Source: CBDCVN01 sp965223585 (lineage in GTDB: Bacteria; Deinococcota; Deinococci; Deinococcales; Trueperaceae). Taken from it: a stretch of 64,000 nucleotides of DNA. Shown in pieces: positions 16,796-27,177 of this stretch. Location: positions 310,001 to 374,000 of the forward strand of contig CBDCWW010000009.1 in the NCBI GenBank assembly GCA_965223585.1. The letters are read 5' to 3'. The position numbers were made by a program, and so were the translations under genes. The notes below the pieces were generated by a model. It searched no databases. It had not been told where the DNA came from and saw only the letters and a program-made list of their open reading frames with translations. Every line of letters begins with the position of its first letter. Position 1 is the stretch's first letter.

Positions 16796-17788
16796 CTACG
16801 GACTTCTAGGTACGTAACAGCGTAAAATGTCTGCCTTGACACTAATATTACTAATATTATACTCACCTAATAAAGCAGGCAATACTACTGATTCACCAAC
16901 CGCCAATTTTGTTTCGTGGGTTTGGGTTTGTAAGAGTACTTCACCTTTAGTGAGGGTAAGGATGTCTAGGCTCGAGCTATCAGTACTTTCCTCTTGTTTT
17001 TCTGACACCTGCCAATGTTCCATAGCAAAAGCCTCACAACTTACTAGTAGGGTTTTGTTTTCACTTATGCATTGGGGTAAAACTTTAGATCTTTCACCAG
17101 CAGCCAAATCAAAAACATCCAAGGCTTTATTGACATGTAATTCTCTTAATTTGCCATCAGCCCCACGCCGTTGGTAGTCATAAACACGGTAAGTAAGATC
17201 ACTAGATTGTTGAATTTCAAAAAGGAAAATGCCTGCTCCTATAGCATGTAAAGTGCCTGCAGGGTTAAAAATGACATCACCTGCTTTTACAGGTACAAAG
17301 TTAACATAGTTTTCTAGGGTGCCTTGCTCAATAGCTTTACGCACTATGTCCTTACTGACGTTTTGTTTAAAGCCCCAAATAATCTGGGCATTTTCTTCGG
17401 CCTCGAGCACATACCAAGCCTCTGTTTTACCTAAGTGCCCTGTATGAGCTTCAACTCGTTTAGCATAGGCATCATCTGGGTGAACTTGGATAGACAACTT
17501 ATCAGCTGCATCAATGAATTTAGCTAAAAGTGGTACCGTATACCCATAAATTCTAAAGCTCTGAGTTCCTAGTAAATCTTCACCAAAGCTTTTAGCAATT
17601 TCAGCAAGAGTTTTACCTGCTAGCTGACCATTTACTATTTTGTTATTATGATAAACTTGCCAAGATTCGCCTAAAGGTTCTGGCTCATCAAAAGGTTCAG
17701 AAAGGCTTAAAAAGCTTTCTAGTTTTTTTCCACCCCAAAGTCTAGAACTAAGGTGGCGTGTAAGTTTAAGTGGATATAGACTAGTCAT
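16796..17788 (-). CDS. manA: Mannose-6-phosphate isomerase, class I
   Basis: 330 residues. Seen: the RLWGG start, GESWQVY, KFIDAADKLSIQVHPDD (zinc ligands in QVHPDD), GKTEAWYVL, FNPAGTLHAIGAGIFLFEIQ, and SSDLTYRVYDYQRRGADGK. Known: zinc enzyme interconverting mannose 6-phosphate and fructose 6-phosphate. TATACT (17798-17803) is 9 nt before the ATG with no SD site, again suggesting a (near-)leaderless message. Monocistronic. Confidence 0.92.
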   Translation of the reverse strand: MTSLYPLKLTRHLSSRLWGGKKLESFLSLSEPFDEPEPLGESWQVYHNNKIVNGQLAGKTLAEIAKSFGEDLLGTQSFRIYGYTVPLLAKFIDAADKLSIQVHPDDAYAKRVEAHTGHLGKTEAWYVLEAEENAQIIWGFKQNVSKDIVRKAIEQGTLENYVNFVPVKAGDVIFNPAGTLHAIGAGIFLFEIQQSSDLTYRVYDYQRRGADGKLRELHVNKALDVFDLAAGERSKVLPQCISENKTLLVSCEAFAMEHWQVSEKQEESTDSSSLDILTLTKGEVLLQTQTHETKLAVGESVVLPALLGEYNISNISVKADILRCYVPRSP

Positions 17789-17946
17789 TAATTTATTAGT
17801 ATATTTAACATATCAGACTTCTTCTTTTAGATTTTTACAGCAGGCCTTGGTAAAAGTCTGCTAGCTAAGGTTGGGAACTTGTTTATCGGGAAGAATCATG
17901 AGAATTCAGTAAATCCTAGTTAGTGCAGGCTTTCTTTTCTGTGGTT

Positions 17947-18018
17947 GATCCCCCTAGCCCCCCTTATTAAGGGGGAAATAGAGAAAGTCCCCATTAACAA
18001 GAGGAATTTAGGGGATCC
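17947..18018. repeat. CCCCCTA/GGGGGA dispersed repeat
   Basis: GATCCCCCTAGCCCCCCTTA with the downstream TAAGGGGGA and a later TTTAGGGGATC form nested inverted arms. Related copies lie at 39043-39085 and 40862-40944. Non-coding, MITE- or REP-like. Confidence 0.55.
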
Positions 18019-18038
18019 TCTCCAACTACCAATAACCT

Positions 18039-21000
18039 CTATGGAATATAAACCACAAATAACAAAGTAACAGTTTCACCAACATCTAGCTCCAAACCAT
18101 TCTGACCTGCCTCAGGTTCAGTAGTGGGATCATCACTAGTATCAATTACCATTACATGTCTTACTGAACTTGCTGAACTTGTGCAGGTTCCCGCTGTTAG
18201 ACTTGCATCTCCTACTCCACTTATTGTCGCACTTGTTGAACACCTTACCTCTAGTGTTCCATTTGTTGTACCTGTAGTACTTGCTGTAGCTGCTACAAAC
18301 TCTGATGGTGTTAATACTTCATCTAGTATCTTCACTTCATCTATTATTCCACTGGTTGAATCATTGCTCGCTACTATCTTATAGATTAAGTAACTTCCCG
18401 GATCTGCACTTTCTACTGTTGTATATAACCCTCCTCCTGTATCACATGCTCCCACACTTGTGTATGTTGTTCCACATACCTTTACTGATTTATCTACACT
18501 AAAGTCATTTGGTCCTGCTAGTGGTGGTACAAAGTCTACTGGGGTTGGATCGCTATCATTCGTTGGATCACCATCACCATTTCCATCTGGTATCCCTCCA
18601 TTATCTGAGTCATCTGTTACTACCGTGCCACTCGGTGCGCTCCCTGATGCTGTTCCTTGATTGTTAAATGTCCCGAATTCACTCGCTGGCACTGTTGCAG
18701 GATCTATGGTGTTGTAGGTTACTTCTACGGTAAAGCTTATTGTCGCATTCTCTCCCGGGTCTAGTTTTTCTACTCCTGTTAGTAAGTTTATGTCGCTGTC
18801 TCCATCGTAACTTGCGTTCGCTTGTAAGTCACTCGTGGTAGTTACTGTAGGTCCTGTCACTATTGAAAAGCTGCTTATCTCACTAGCATTAAATACTGTT
18901 GTTAGATCATCTATTACTTGTACATTACTAAGCGGTACATCTCCTGAGTTTTCTACATACATTTCAAAGAGAACTTGGTATACAGGATCTGTATTGGTAC
19001 CTTGATTATTACTTATTGACCTTGCTGCTTTTGCTAACCCTATTTCTTCTGTACTTGGTATTGTTATACACGTAGGCTCTTGTTCACTTGGGCTTCCATC
19101 CCCGTTACTGTCAGGATTACTTCCATCTGTTGAAATATCACTTATTTCTCCGGCATCAAGACTGTCATCACTTGGATTAATACTGTCTATAAAACCAGTA
19201 GCACTATTACAAAACTCTGTCTGTCCATTAGGATTAAAGTTTACTTTAAATTCCAAACTGCCACTTTCTCCTATATTCAAGGAGTTACTATTACCAAAAA
19301 GTAACTCGTCATCACTAGGGGTTGTACCGTTTGGATCACCGTTAAAAGCAGGGTTGATTGTAAAGTCATTACTGAATATACTTCCCCCCACCACACAATA
19401 GCTAGTCGTTGGGCTACTACAGTCTACAGCTCCAAATACTGCTACTAAATCATCATTTATCTGTAGATTGTCTATAGCCACGTTACCCATATTCTCTAGA
19501 GTTAGAGTATAGGTTACATTGAATGTGCCGTTTCCTTGGGCTGTTAGGTTACTGGCTGCTTTTGCTACTCCTAACTCTGGTTGGCTAGTGAATTGTATTG
19601 GAGTTGGATCATTATTCCCTGTTTCATTGGCTATATTGTTGCCATCTGGGTCTGGGTCTGTTCCGTTGTGAGATGCATCTACTACTGCTCCTGTATCTCC
19701 ACTACTACAGGTACTACTTGGATCTCCTGCGCTAGTAGGGTTTCCATTTGCTTCTGCACAGGCTTGATTATAGTATGTCTTGGTTGGATCATCTGGGATT
19801 ACTCTTATTACAAAGCCTAAGCTTTTGTTTTCCCCTACTGCTAAGGTATTATTAGCTCCACTTGTTGCTAGTAAATTTATGTCTGTATCTCCATTAAAGC
19901 TACTGTTTACATCTAAGGGTCCGTTTATTACTGTTGGTGCTGTTGTTATTGTGTAGCTCGCAGGATTTGGGAATGTTTGCTTTAGGTCATCATTTACTTG
20001 TAGGGCTGTTAAGACTGTATCACCTAGGTTTTCTAAGGTAATAGTAAAAGCTACATTATATGACCCATCTAGATTATCTGTTACATTGCCTACTGTTTTT
20101 GCTACTCCTAGTGAGGTCTCTGTGCTTATTGTTAGTTGGTAGTCTTCTACTTCTCCATCTGGTAATGAGCCTATTGGTGATGGGCTTAGATTTAGACTAC
20201 TATCTGTGCTTATTCTGAATCTTGCATATGTGTCTCCTGCTACTAGTCCACTTAGGTTTAGCCAGCTTAGGTTTACTGTACTGGCCCCTCCATTAGGTAC
20301 TACTGCTACGTTTGATTGCTCGCCTGTATCTGTAAAATCTCCATTCCCATTAAAGTCTATCCAGCCTACTAGGTAGGCTGTTTTTCCTGTGCTATTGACG
20401 ACGGGCACGTTCGATAATGTGTAGCTGGTAGAGGTTGTGCTAAGAGGACTAAAACTTATACCACCTTCATCTGCTCCATTACCCGGTGTGCTGGCTGCAT
20501 CATCATCGCTAGCATTTCCAGTATCATCTGTACCTTCTACAAATCCATCTGTATCTGAGTCAGGAACCGTAGGGCCAATATAAATGCCACTGTCAATTAA
20601 GTGACTAGGTCCACCATTTGCCTTCAAGGTTTGATAATCCCCTGTGCCTGTACCGTTACTAGTATCAGGAGCATCACCGTAGTCTGTTTCACAACCAATG
20701 TGTTCAACCACTACATAATCCTGTGTGCCTATAGCCTCTATTACTACAGTGTCTATAGCACTACCAAAAGTAAACTGTGCTCCTGCTTGATTACTCCCAT
20801 CACCATCATAGATTTCATTAGAGTTTGTGCCAGAAACAACCACGCCATTCTCTAAAGAGGTAAAGCTAGGATATACAGGTGTTCCTGAAATGCCTCCTAG
20901 ATAGCCTGTGATCCGTGTGGTTTCTATATCTAGTAAATCAAATACTCTAAAAAGTTGTCCTGTTACTGATGAGTCAAAGCTTACTGTGGTAGTAGCTGAT

Positions 21001-24000
21001 CCACCTCCCCTAGTCACCCGGAGTTTTGGTCCTGACAACTCAGTCCATACAGGACGGCCCGAAGCAAATGAGCTAGCATTAGTATTTGTCCAAGTAGCTA
21101 CAACTCCTAAAGCATTAGTGCTAGTTGCAACCAAGGTTTCATTAACAGGCACCCCTCCATCCCAAGCATTAAATGTGCTGTTAACATTGCATGTATGGGA
21201 AGCTAAGTCAATAATATTAAGTTCATAATCTTCTACTTCACCATCACTAGCTGTTCCTGTAGGATTATCAACCTCAGTAGCTGTTGAAGCGGTTCTAAAG
21301 CGAGCATAAGTTGTTCCAGCACTTAAGGATGCGGGGAAATTACTATTTGTACTACTCCACTCTAAAGTAGCTGTGCCACTACTACATGTTGCTGAAGCTC
21401 GTTCATCTGCTTCAAATCCATTTGTACCATCAAAATCTATCCAGCCTGCTACTGTGCCTGTTCCTGCACAAATTACATCAAGTGTATAACTAGTATCTGA
21501 TGTGGCTAAAGTAGGTAGATCAGCAAAAGCATCCTCATCATCAGTTCCATCCGTATCATCACCATCTGCACCTACACCTGCATCACCACCAAGTTGGGTG
21601 TCACTTTCACTATCTGGTACTGTTGAACCTAAATAAACTGTTGGTGTGGCAGGAACAATGTGACTAGCATCACCATAGGCATCAGGAGCATCACCATAAT
21701 CAGAACTCAAGTTAGAGTTAGTAAAGGTACAGGTTATAGCTGTGTCATTTGGATCAACTACCAAAGTACCAGTTAAAGCACCACTTGTATAAGTTAGTGC
21801 TCCATTATTCCCTGAACAAGCTAAGCCTATATTATAATCTCCTGCACTTCCTGAAGTGAATGTTTCTGTTAATTTTGCTGTATCTCCAGCAAACACTGTT
21901 AGTGTATCTGTGTCTGTGTCTGTGTCATTTGCTGTATTTGCCGTTGAACCATGAGTTATATCATCTGAACCATCATTAGTACCATCTGCCGTTACATTCA
22001 CTGCATTACCGATATTTGCATTCACCCAAGTCTTTTCTAGGGTTATTGCTGCACTCTTTCTACTATTGGTGTAGGTACAAGTAATAGCAGTATCTGAGGC
22101 ATCTATTAGCAACCCATCACTAGGATCTGTATCTGTTGCTCCTGTACACGCTAACGTTGCTGTGTAGTTTGAGGAACTTCCTATATCAAAAGTTTCGTTG
22201 AAAGTTAGTGTTTCTCCTGCAAATACTGTGAAAGTACTCCCTGCTGTATCTGTTTCGCTTGCTGTATTGGCTATAGGGCTGAAGTTGCCATTATTTGTCC
22301 CACCTGTAGTAGTTATAGTAACCTTATCATTAAGGTTAGCATCTACCCATGTCTTTGCTAGGGTTATTACCACTTCTTTTTTGTTAGTGAAGGTACAAGT
22401 AATGTCTTCCCCTGCTGCAAGTGTGATGTTTACTGTATCATCACCACTCTCAAAGTTATTTGTTCCTCCACTTGCTCCTGTGTAAGTGATAGTACTGCTA
22501 GTAGCTCCTGTACAACTAAGATTGCTTAGATCCCAGCCTGATGTACTACCCTCAGTTATGCTGTAGCTTCCTGTACTTAAATTACTAAAGATGTGAGTGT
22601 TGCTATTGGTTCCTTCTGCATCATCATCTAGTGTGAAGCCACTTATGCCTGTACCTGTACCAGTAAAGCTAAAGTCTTGGGCATCATTGGGTACAGCATC
22701 TTTTATTATGGTTAGTGAACCTTGTTTAGTATTCTCAAAGGTACAAGTAATATCTTCACCTGCTGCAAGGGTGATGTTTACTGTATCATCACCACTCTCA
22801 AAGTTATTTGTTCCTCCACTTGCTCCTGTGTAAGTGATAGTACTGCTAGTGGCTCCTGTACAACTAAGATTGCTTAAATCCCAGCCTGATGTACTACCCT
22901 CAGTTATGCTGTAGCTTCCTGTACTTAAGTTACTAAAGGTGTGAGTGTTGCTATTGGTTCCTTCTGCATCATCATCTAGTGTGAAGCCACTTATTCCTGT
23001 ACCTGTACCAGTAAAGCTAAAGTCTTGAGCATCATTGGGTACAGCATCTTTTATTATGGTTAGTGAACCTTGTTTAGTATTCTCAAAGGTACAAGTAATA
23101 TCTTCACCTGCTGCAAGGGTGATGTTTACTGTATCATCACCACTCTCAAAGTTATTTGTTCCTCCACTTGCTCCTGTGTAAGTGATAGTACTGCTGGTAG
23201 CTCCTGTACAACTAAGATTGCTTAAATCCCAGCCTGATGTACTACCCTCAGTTATGCTGTAGCTTCCTGTACTTAAGTTACTAAAGGTGTGAGTGTTGCT
23301 ATTGGTTCCTTCTGCATCATCATCTAGTGTGAAGCCACTTATTCCTGTACCTGTACCAGTAAAGCTAAAGTCTTGAGCATTATTGGGTACTGCATCTTTT
23401 ACTATTGTCAAGGAACCTTGTTTTGTATTTTCAAAGGTACAAGTAATATCTTCACCTGCTGCAAGGGTGATGTTTACTGTATCATCACCACTCTCAAAGT
23501 TATTTGTTCCTCCACTTGCTCCTGTGTAAGTGATAGTACTGCTAGTGGCTCCTGTACAACTAAGATTGCTTAAATCCCAGCCTGATGTACTACCCTCAGT
23601 TATGCTGTAGCTTCCTGTACTTAAGTTACTAAAGGTGTGAGTGTTGCTATTGGTTCCTTCTGCATCATCATCTAGTGTGAAGCCACTTATTCCTGTACCT
23701 GTACCAGTAAAGCTAAAGTCTTGAGCATCATTGGGTACAGCATCTTTTATTATGGTTAGTGAACCTTGTTTAGTATTCTCAAAGGTACAGGTTATATCTT
23801 CACCTGCTGCAAGTGTAATGTTTACTGTATCATCACCACTCTCAAAGTTATTTGTTCCTCCACTTGCCCCTGTGTAAGTGATAGTACTGCTGGTAGCTCC
23901 TGTACAACTAAGGTTGCTTAGATCCCAGCCTGATGTACTACCCTCAGTTATGCTGTAGCTTCCTGTACTCAAATTACTAAAGGTTTGTGTGTTGCTGTTA

Positions 24001-27000
24001 GTGACATCAGAGTCATCATCTAGTGTGAAGCCACTTATTCCTGTACCTGTACCAGTAAAGCTAAAGTCTTGGGCATCATTGGGTACTGCATCTTTTATTA
24101 TGGTTAGTGAACCTTGTTTAGTATTCTCAAAGGTACAGGTTATATCTTCACCTGCTGCAAGTGTAATGTTTACTGTATCATCACCACTCTCAAAGTTATT
24201 TGTTCCTCCACTTGCTCCTGTGTAAGTGATAGTACTGCTAGTGGCTCCTGTACAACTAAGATTGCTTAAATCCCAGCCTGATGTACTACCCTCAGTTATG
24301 CTGTAGCTTCCTGTACTTAAGTTACTAAAGGTGTGAGTGTTGCTATTGGTTCCTTCTGCATCATCATCTAGTGTGAAGCCACTTATTCCTGTACCTGTAC
24401 CAGTAAAGCTAAAGTCTTGAGCATCATTGGGTACAGCATCTTTTATTATGGTTAGTGAACCTTGTTTAGTATTTTCAAAGGTACAAGTAATATCTTCACC
24501 TGCTGCAAGGGTGATGTTTACTGTATCATCACCACTCTCAAAGTTATTTGTTCCTCCACTTGCCCCTGTGTAAGTGATAGTACTGCTGGTAGCTCCTGTA
24601 CAACTAAGATTGCTTAGATCCCAGCCTGATGTACTACCCTCAGTTATGCTGTAGCTTCCTGTACTCAAATTACTAAAGGTTTGTGTATTACTATTGGTAC
24701 CATCTGCATCATCATCTAGTGTGAAGCCACTTATCCCTGTACCCGTACCAGTAAAGCTAAAGTCTTGAGCATCATTGGGTACAGCATCTTTTATTATGGT
24801 TAGTGAACCTTGTTTAGTATTCTCAAAGGTACAGGTTATATCTTCACCTGCTGCAAGGGTGATGTTTACTGTATCATCACCACTCTCAAAGTTGTTTGTT
24901 CCTCCACTTGCTCCTGTGTAGGTAATAGTACTGCTTGTGTTCCCTGTACAACTAAGGTTACTTAGATCCCAGCCTGATGTGCTGCCCTCAGTTATGCTGT
25001 AGCTTCCTATGCTTAGGTTACTAAAGATTTGTGTGTTGCTATTGGTTCCATTTGCATCATCATCTAGTGTAAAACCACTTATTCCTGTACCTGTACCTGT
25101 AAAGCTAAAGTCCTGTGCATCATCTGGTACTGCGTCTTTTATTATAGTGAGTGAACCTTGTTTTGTATTCTCAAATGTACAGGTTATATCTTCGCCTGCT
25201 GCAAGGGTGATGTTTACTGTATCATCACCACTCTCAAAGTTGTTTGTTCCTCCACTTGCTCCTGTGTAGGTGATAGTACTGCTGGTGTCCCCTGTACAAC
25301 TAAGATTACTTAGATCCCAGCCTGATGTGTTGCCCTCAGTTATGCTGTAGCTTCCAGCACTCAGATTATTGAATGTTTGTGTATTGCTATTGGTTCCATC
25401 TGCATCATCATCTAGGGTAAAACCACTTATTCCTGTACCTGTGCCTGTAAAAGTAAAATCCTGTGCATCATCTGGTACTGCATCTTTCACAATAGTGAGT
25501 GAACCTAGTTTAGTATTCTCGAATGTACAAGTAATGTCCTCACCTGCTGCAAGCGTAAGGTTTACTGTATTATCTCCACTCTCAAAACCATTTGTTCCTC
25601 CACTAGCTCCTGTATAAGTAATAGTACTGCTTGTGTCCCCTGTACAACTAAGGTCGCTTAGATCCCAACCTGAAGTACTTCCTTCAGTTATAGAGTAGCT
25701 TCCTATGCTTAGGTTACTAAAGGTTTGTGTGTTGCTATTGGTACCATCTGCATCATCATCTAGTGTAAAACCACTTATTCCTGTTCCTGTGCCTGTAAAA
25801 GTAAAGTCCTGTGCATTATTTGGTACTGCATCTTTTATTATGGTTAGTGAGCCATTTTTAGTATTGGTAAAGGTGCAGACAATATTTTCACCCTCTGCCA
25901 AATCTATACTTAATTGGCGGCTTACTAAATTTGTTGTAATGACACTACTTGTACTACCACTACAAGAAATATCTGTTAGGGACCAATCTGTACCGGGGTC
26001 TCCTTCAGTTACTGTATAGGTTACAACTGGTGTTAACTCTCTAAAAACCTTTGTGTTTGAATTAGTAGCATCACTATCGTCGTCTAAAGTGAAAGTTGTG
26101 CCAGAATCCAAATTTGCTGAAGGGGTAAAAGTAAAATCAGTTGCATCGTTAGGGTTAGCATCTTTTATAACGGTAATGCTGCCTTTGGTTAAATCACTAG
26201 TGGTATTATCAGTATTAGACTGAACCGATACAGTTTCTCCTGCACAAACACCCACAGTAAACCCACCTTCAACTTCACCTTCAGCATTAGCATTATTTAC
26301 AATTTCTTTAGCTGTAACATCAGCAGCAGTCACAGTATAGTTGCCTACACAAGTTGTAGATGCGCCTACAGCTAAAGTTGAGTCATTACAAGTTACTGTA
26401 GGTATTTTATTATCCACTACAACAACATTATCAATACCCACTTGACCTGTATTTTCTATTGTAAAATGATAAGTTAAAATATCGCCTGCTGAAACTTTTC
26501 CATCACTATCATTGTCGGTTAAATCGTCAGGTATGGTTACGGACTTATCAAGAGTCATTTCTGCGTCAATAGTGGTTATATTTAAAGTGTAAGTTTCCGT
26601 GCGGCACTTTGAAGATGTACCGGGGCCCGCTGTACTTGCCACACAATGTGGTGGTTGTGCGTTTTGATTCCAAAATAAAGTAGAAGTGACCTCTATTTCA
26701 GTTTCTAGGTGAGAGCCTGAACAAGCTACAGAAGTAGGGAATTCAATATCAAAGGCAGTTGTATCTGAATCATTGCCACTTATGGAACTTGTTATATCAC
26801 CACAGAGATCATTACCGCTTTCTTCATCAGAAAAAACGCCACCATCAGTAGTACTGTAAACAGTTGTGGTGCATTGTGTGGAAGTGGCAGACTCAGCTGT
26901 AGTTACCCCAACATCATAGCGAGTAGTATTCGAAAAGAGATTGAATTGCACTGTGACAGGTACAGTCCTACCCATAACACAACAAGTTGGTGCAGAAGGA

Positions 27001-27164
27001 GCACTCACACCATTGGGAACTATACCCATCTCTTTAGCAGTACAACCTGTTACATTTGGACAAGTTCCTGTCACTGTTGTTTCTGCCCCAGCATAATTCA
27101 ATAAAGTAAAAACTAATCCTAATACCAAATAGCACTTTAGCCAAATCTTATTGCACAGTTTCAT
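18039..27164 (-). CDS. Giant secreted repeat protein (Cys-paired repeats, GEVED-like and DUF11 domains)
   Basis: About 3,041 residues. Start ATG 27164 is chosen for AGAGGT 9 nt upstream (an ATG at 27185 overlaps the gene before). Order: signal peptide (LVLGLVFTLLNYAGA), a DUF11-like domain (DILTYHFTIENTGQVGIDNV), one diverged and ten near-identical 116-residue repeats (about residues 438-1597) ending CTFENTK, two LAKTWV/LEKTWV domains, two DYGDAP modules with GEVEDY-type ends (from about 1817 and 2160), then four DUF11-like domains to the C-terminus. No sorting signal or C-terminal TM seen. Probably a surface or secreted adhesion/matrix protein. Each repeat has two Cys; the gene follows a DsbA-like gene by 13 nt. 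Confidence 0.85.
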   Translation of the reverse strand: MKLCNKIWLKCYLVLGLVFTLLNYAGAETTVTGTCPNVTGCTAKEMGIVPNGVSAPSAPTCCVMGRTVPVTVQFNLFSNTTRYDVGVTTAESATSTQCTTTVYSTTDGGVFSDEESGNDLCGDITSSISGNDSDTTAFDIEFPTSVACSGSHLETEIEVTSTLFWNQNAQPPHCVASTAGPGTSSKCRTETYTLNITTIDAEMTLDKSVTIPDDLTDNDSDGKVSAGDILTYHFTIENTGQVGIDNVVVVDNKIPTVTCNDSTLAVGASTTCVGNYTVTAADVTAKEIVNNANAEGEVEGGFTVGVCAGETVSVQSNTDNTTSDLTKGSITVIKDANPNDATDFTFTPSANLDSGTTFTLDDDSDATNSNTKVFRELTPVVTYTVTEGDPGTDWSLTDISCSGSTSSVITTNLVSRQLSIDLAEGENIVCTFTNTKNGSLTIIKDAVPNNAQDFTFTGTGTGISGFTLDDDADGTNSNTQTFSNLSIGSYSITEGSTSGWDLSDLSCTGDTSSTITYTGASGGTNGFESGDNTVNLTLAAGEDITCTFENTKLGSLTIVKDAVPDDAQDFTFTGTGTGISGFTLDDDADGTNSNTQTFNNLSAGSYSITEGNTSGWDLSNLSCTGDTSSTITYTGASGGTNNFESGDDTVNITLAAGEDITCTFENTKQGSLTIIKDAVPDDAQDFSFTGTGTGISGFTLDDDANGTNSNTQIFSNLSIGSYSITEGSTSGWDLSNLSCTGNTSSTITYTGASGGTNNFESGDDTVNITLAAGEDITCTFENTKQGSLTIIKDAVPNDAQDFSFTGTGTGISGFTLDDDADGTNSNTQTFSNLSTGSYSITEGSTSGWDLSNLSCTGATSSTITYTGASGGTNNFESGDDTVNITLAAGEDITCTFENTKQGSLTIIKDAVPNDAQDFSFTGTGTGISGFTLDDDAEGTNSNTHTFSNLSTGSYSITEGSTSGWDLSNLSCTGATSSTITYTGASGGTNNFESGDDTVNITLAAGEDITCTFENTKQGSLTIIKDAVPNDAQDFSFTGTGTGISGFTLDDDSDVTNSNTQTFSNLSTGSYSITEGSTSGWDLSNLSCTGATSSTITYTGASGGTNNFESGDDTVNITLAAGEDITCTFENTKQGSLTIIKDAVPNDAQDFSFTGTGTGISGFTLDDDAEGTNSNTHTFSNLSTGSYSITEGSTSGWDLSNLSCTGATSSTITYTGASGGTNNFESGDDTVNITLAAGEDITCTFENTKQGSLTIVKDAVPNNAQDFSFTGTGTGISGFTLDDDAEGTNSNTHTFSNLSTGSYSITEGSTSGWDLSNLSCTGATSSTITYTGASGGTNNFESGDDTVNITLAAGEDITCTFENTKQGSLTIIKDAVPNDAQDFSFTGTGTGISGFTLDDDAEGTNSNTHTFSNLSTGSYSITEGSTSGWDLSNLSCTGATSSTITYTGASGGTNNFESGDDTVNITLAAGEDITCTFENTKQGSLTIIKDAVPNDAQDFSFTGTGTGISGFTLDDDAEGTNSNTHIFSNLSTGSYSITEGSTSGWDLSNLSCTGATSSTITYTGASGGTNNFESGDDTVNITLAAGEDITCTFTNKKEVVITLAKTWVDANLNDKVTITTTGGTNNGNFSPIANTASETDTAGSTFTVFAGETLTFNETFDIGSSSNYTATLACTGATDTDPSDGLLIDASDTAITCTYTNSRKSAAITLEKTWVNANIGNAVNVTADGTNDGSDDITHGSTANTANDTDTDTDTLTVFAGDTAKLTETFTSGSAGDYNIGLACSGNNGALTYTSGALTGTLVVDPNDTAITCTFTNSNLSSDYGDAPDAYGDASHIVPATPTVYLGSTVPDSESDTQLGGDAGVGADGDDTDGTDDEDAFADLPTLATSDTSYTLDVICAGTGTVAGWIDFDGTNGFEADERASATCSSGTATLEWSSTNSNFPASLSAGTTYARFRTASTATEVDNPTGTASDGEVEDYELNIIDLASHTCNVNSTFNAWDGGVPVNETLVATSTNALGVVATWTNTNASSFASGRPVWTELSGPKLRVTRGGGSATTTVSFDSSVTGQLFRVFDLLDIETTRITGYLGGISGTPVYPSFTSLENGVVVSGTNSNEIYDGDGSNQAGAQFTFGSAIDTVVIEAIGTQDYVVVEHIGCETDYGDAPDTSNGTGTGDYQTLKANGGPSHLIDSGIYIGPTVPDSDTDGFVEGTDDTGNASDDDAASTPGNGADEGGISFSPLSTTSTSYTLSNVPVVNSTGKTAYLVGWIDFNGNGDFTDTGEQSNVAVVPNGGASTVNLSWLNLSGLVAGDTYARFRISTDSSLNLSPSPIGSLPDGEVEDYQLTISTETSLGVAKTVGNVTDNLDGSYNVAFTITLENLGDTVLTALQVNDDLKQTFPNPASYTITTAPTVINGPLDVNSSFNGDTDINLLATSGANNTLAVGENKSLGFVIRVIPDDPTKTYYNQACAEANGNPTSAGDPSSTCSSGDTGAVVDASHNGTDPDPDGNNIANETGNNDPTPIQFTSQPELGVAKAASNLTAQGNGTFNVTYTLTLENMGNVAIDNLQINDDLVAVFGAVDCSSPTTSYCVVGGSIFSNDFTINPAFNGDPNGTTPSDDELLFGNSNSLNIGESGSLEFKVNFNPNGQTEFCNSATGFIDSINPSDDSLDAGEISDISTDGSNPDSNGDGSPSEQEPTCITIPSTEEIGLAKAARSISNNQGTNTDPVYQVLFEMYVENSGDVPLSNVQVIDDLTTVFNASEISSFSIVTGPTVTTTSDLQANASYDGDSDINLLTGVEKLDPGENATISFTVEVTYNTIDPATVPASEFGTFNNQGTASGSAPSGTVVTDDSDNGGIPDGNGDGDPTNDSDPTPVDFVPPLAGPNDFSVDKSVKVCGTTYTSVGACDTGGGLYTTVESADPGSYLIYKIVASNDSTSGIIDEVKILDEVLTPSEFVAATASTTGTTNGTLEVRCSTSATISGVGDASLTAGTCTSSASSVRHVMVIDTSDDPTTEPEAGQNGLELDVGETVTLLFVVYIP
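22374..25853 (-). repeat. Ten tandem 348-bp repeats in the giant gene
   Basis: Ten in-frame units of 348 bp (116 codons) beginning GSLTI(I/V)KDAVP and ending DITCTFENTKQ. The units nearest the 3' side are almost identical in DNA, while the first three differ more. The small variable site DDD(A/S)(D/E/N)(G/V)TNSNT(Q/H) distinguishes units. The pattern implies recent unequal crossing-over or slippage. Confidence 0.95.
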
Positions 27165-27177
27165 TTCAACACTACCT

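Noticed and set aside
22374..25853. Phase-variable region or invertible DNA in the repeat gene
   Set aside because: All units face the same way with intact frame and no flanking inverted sites; only copy-number change is supported.
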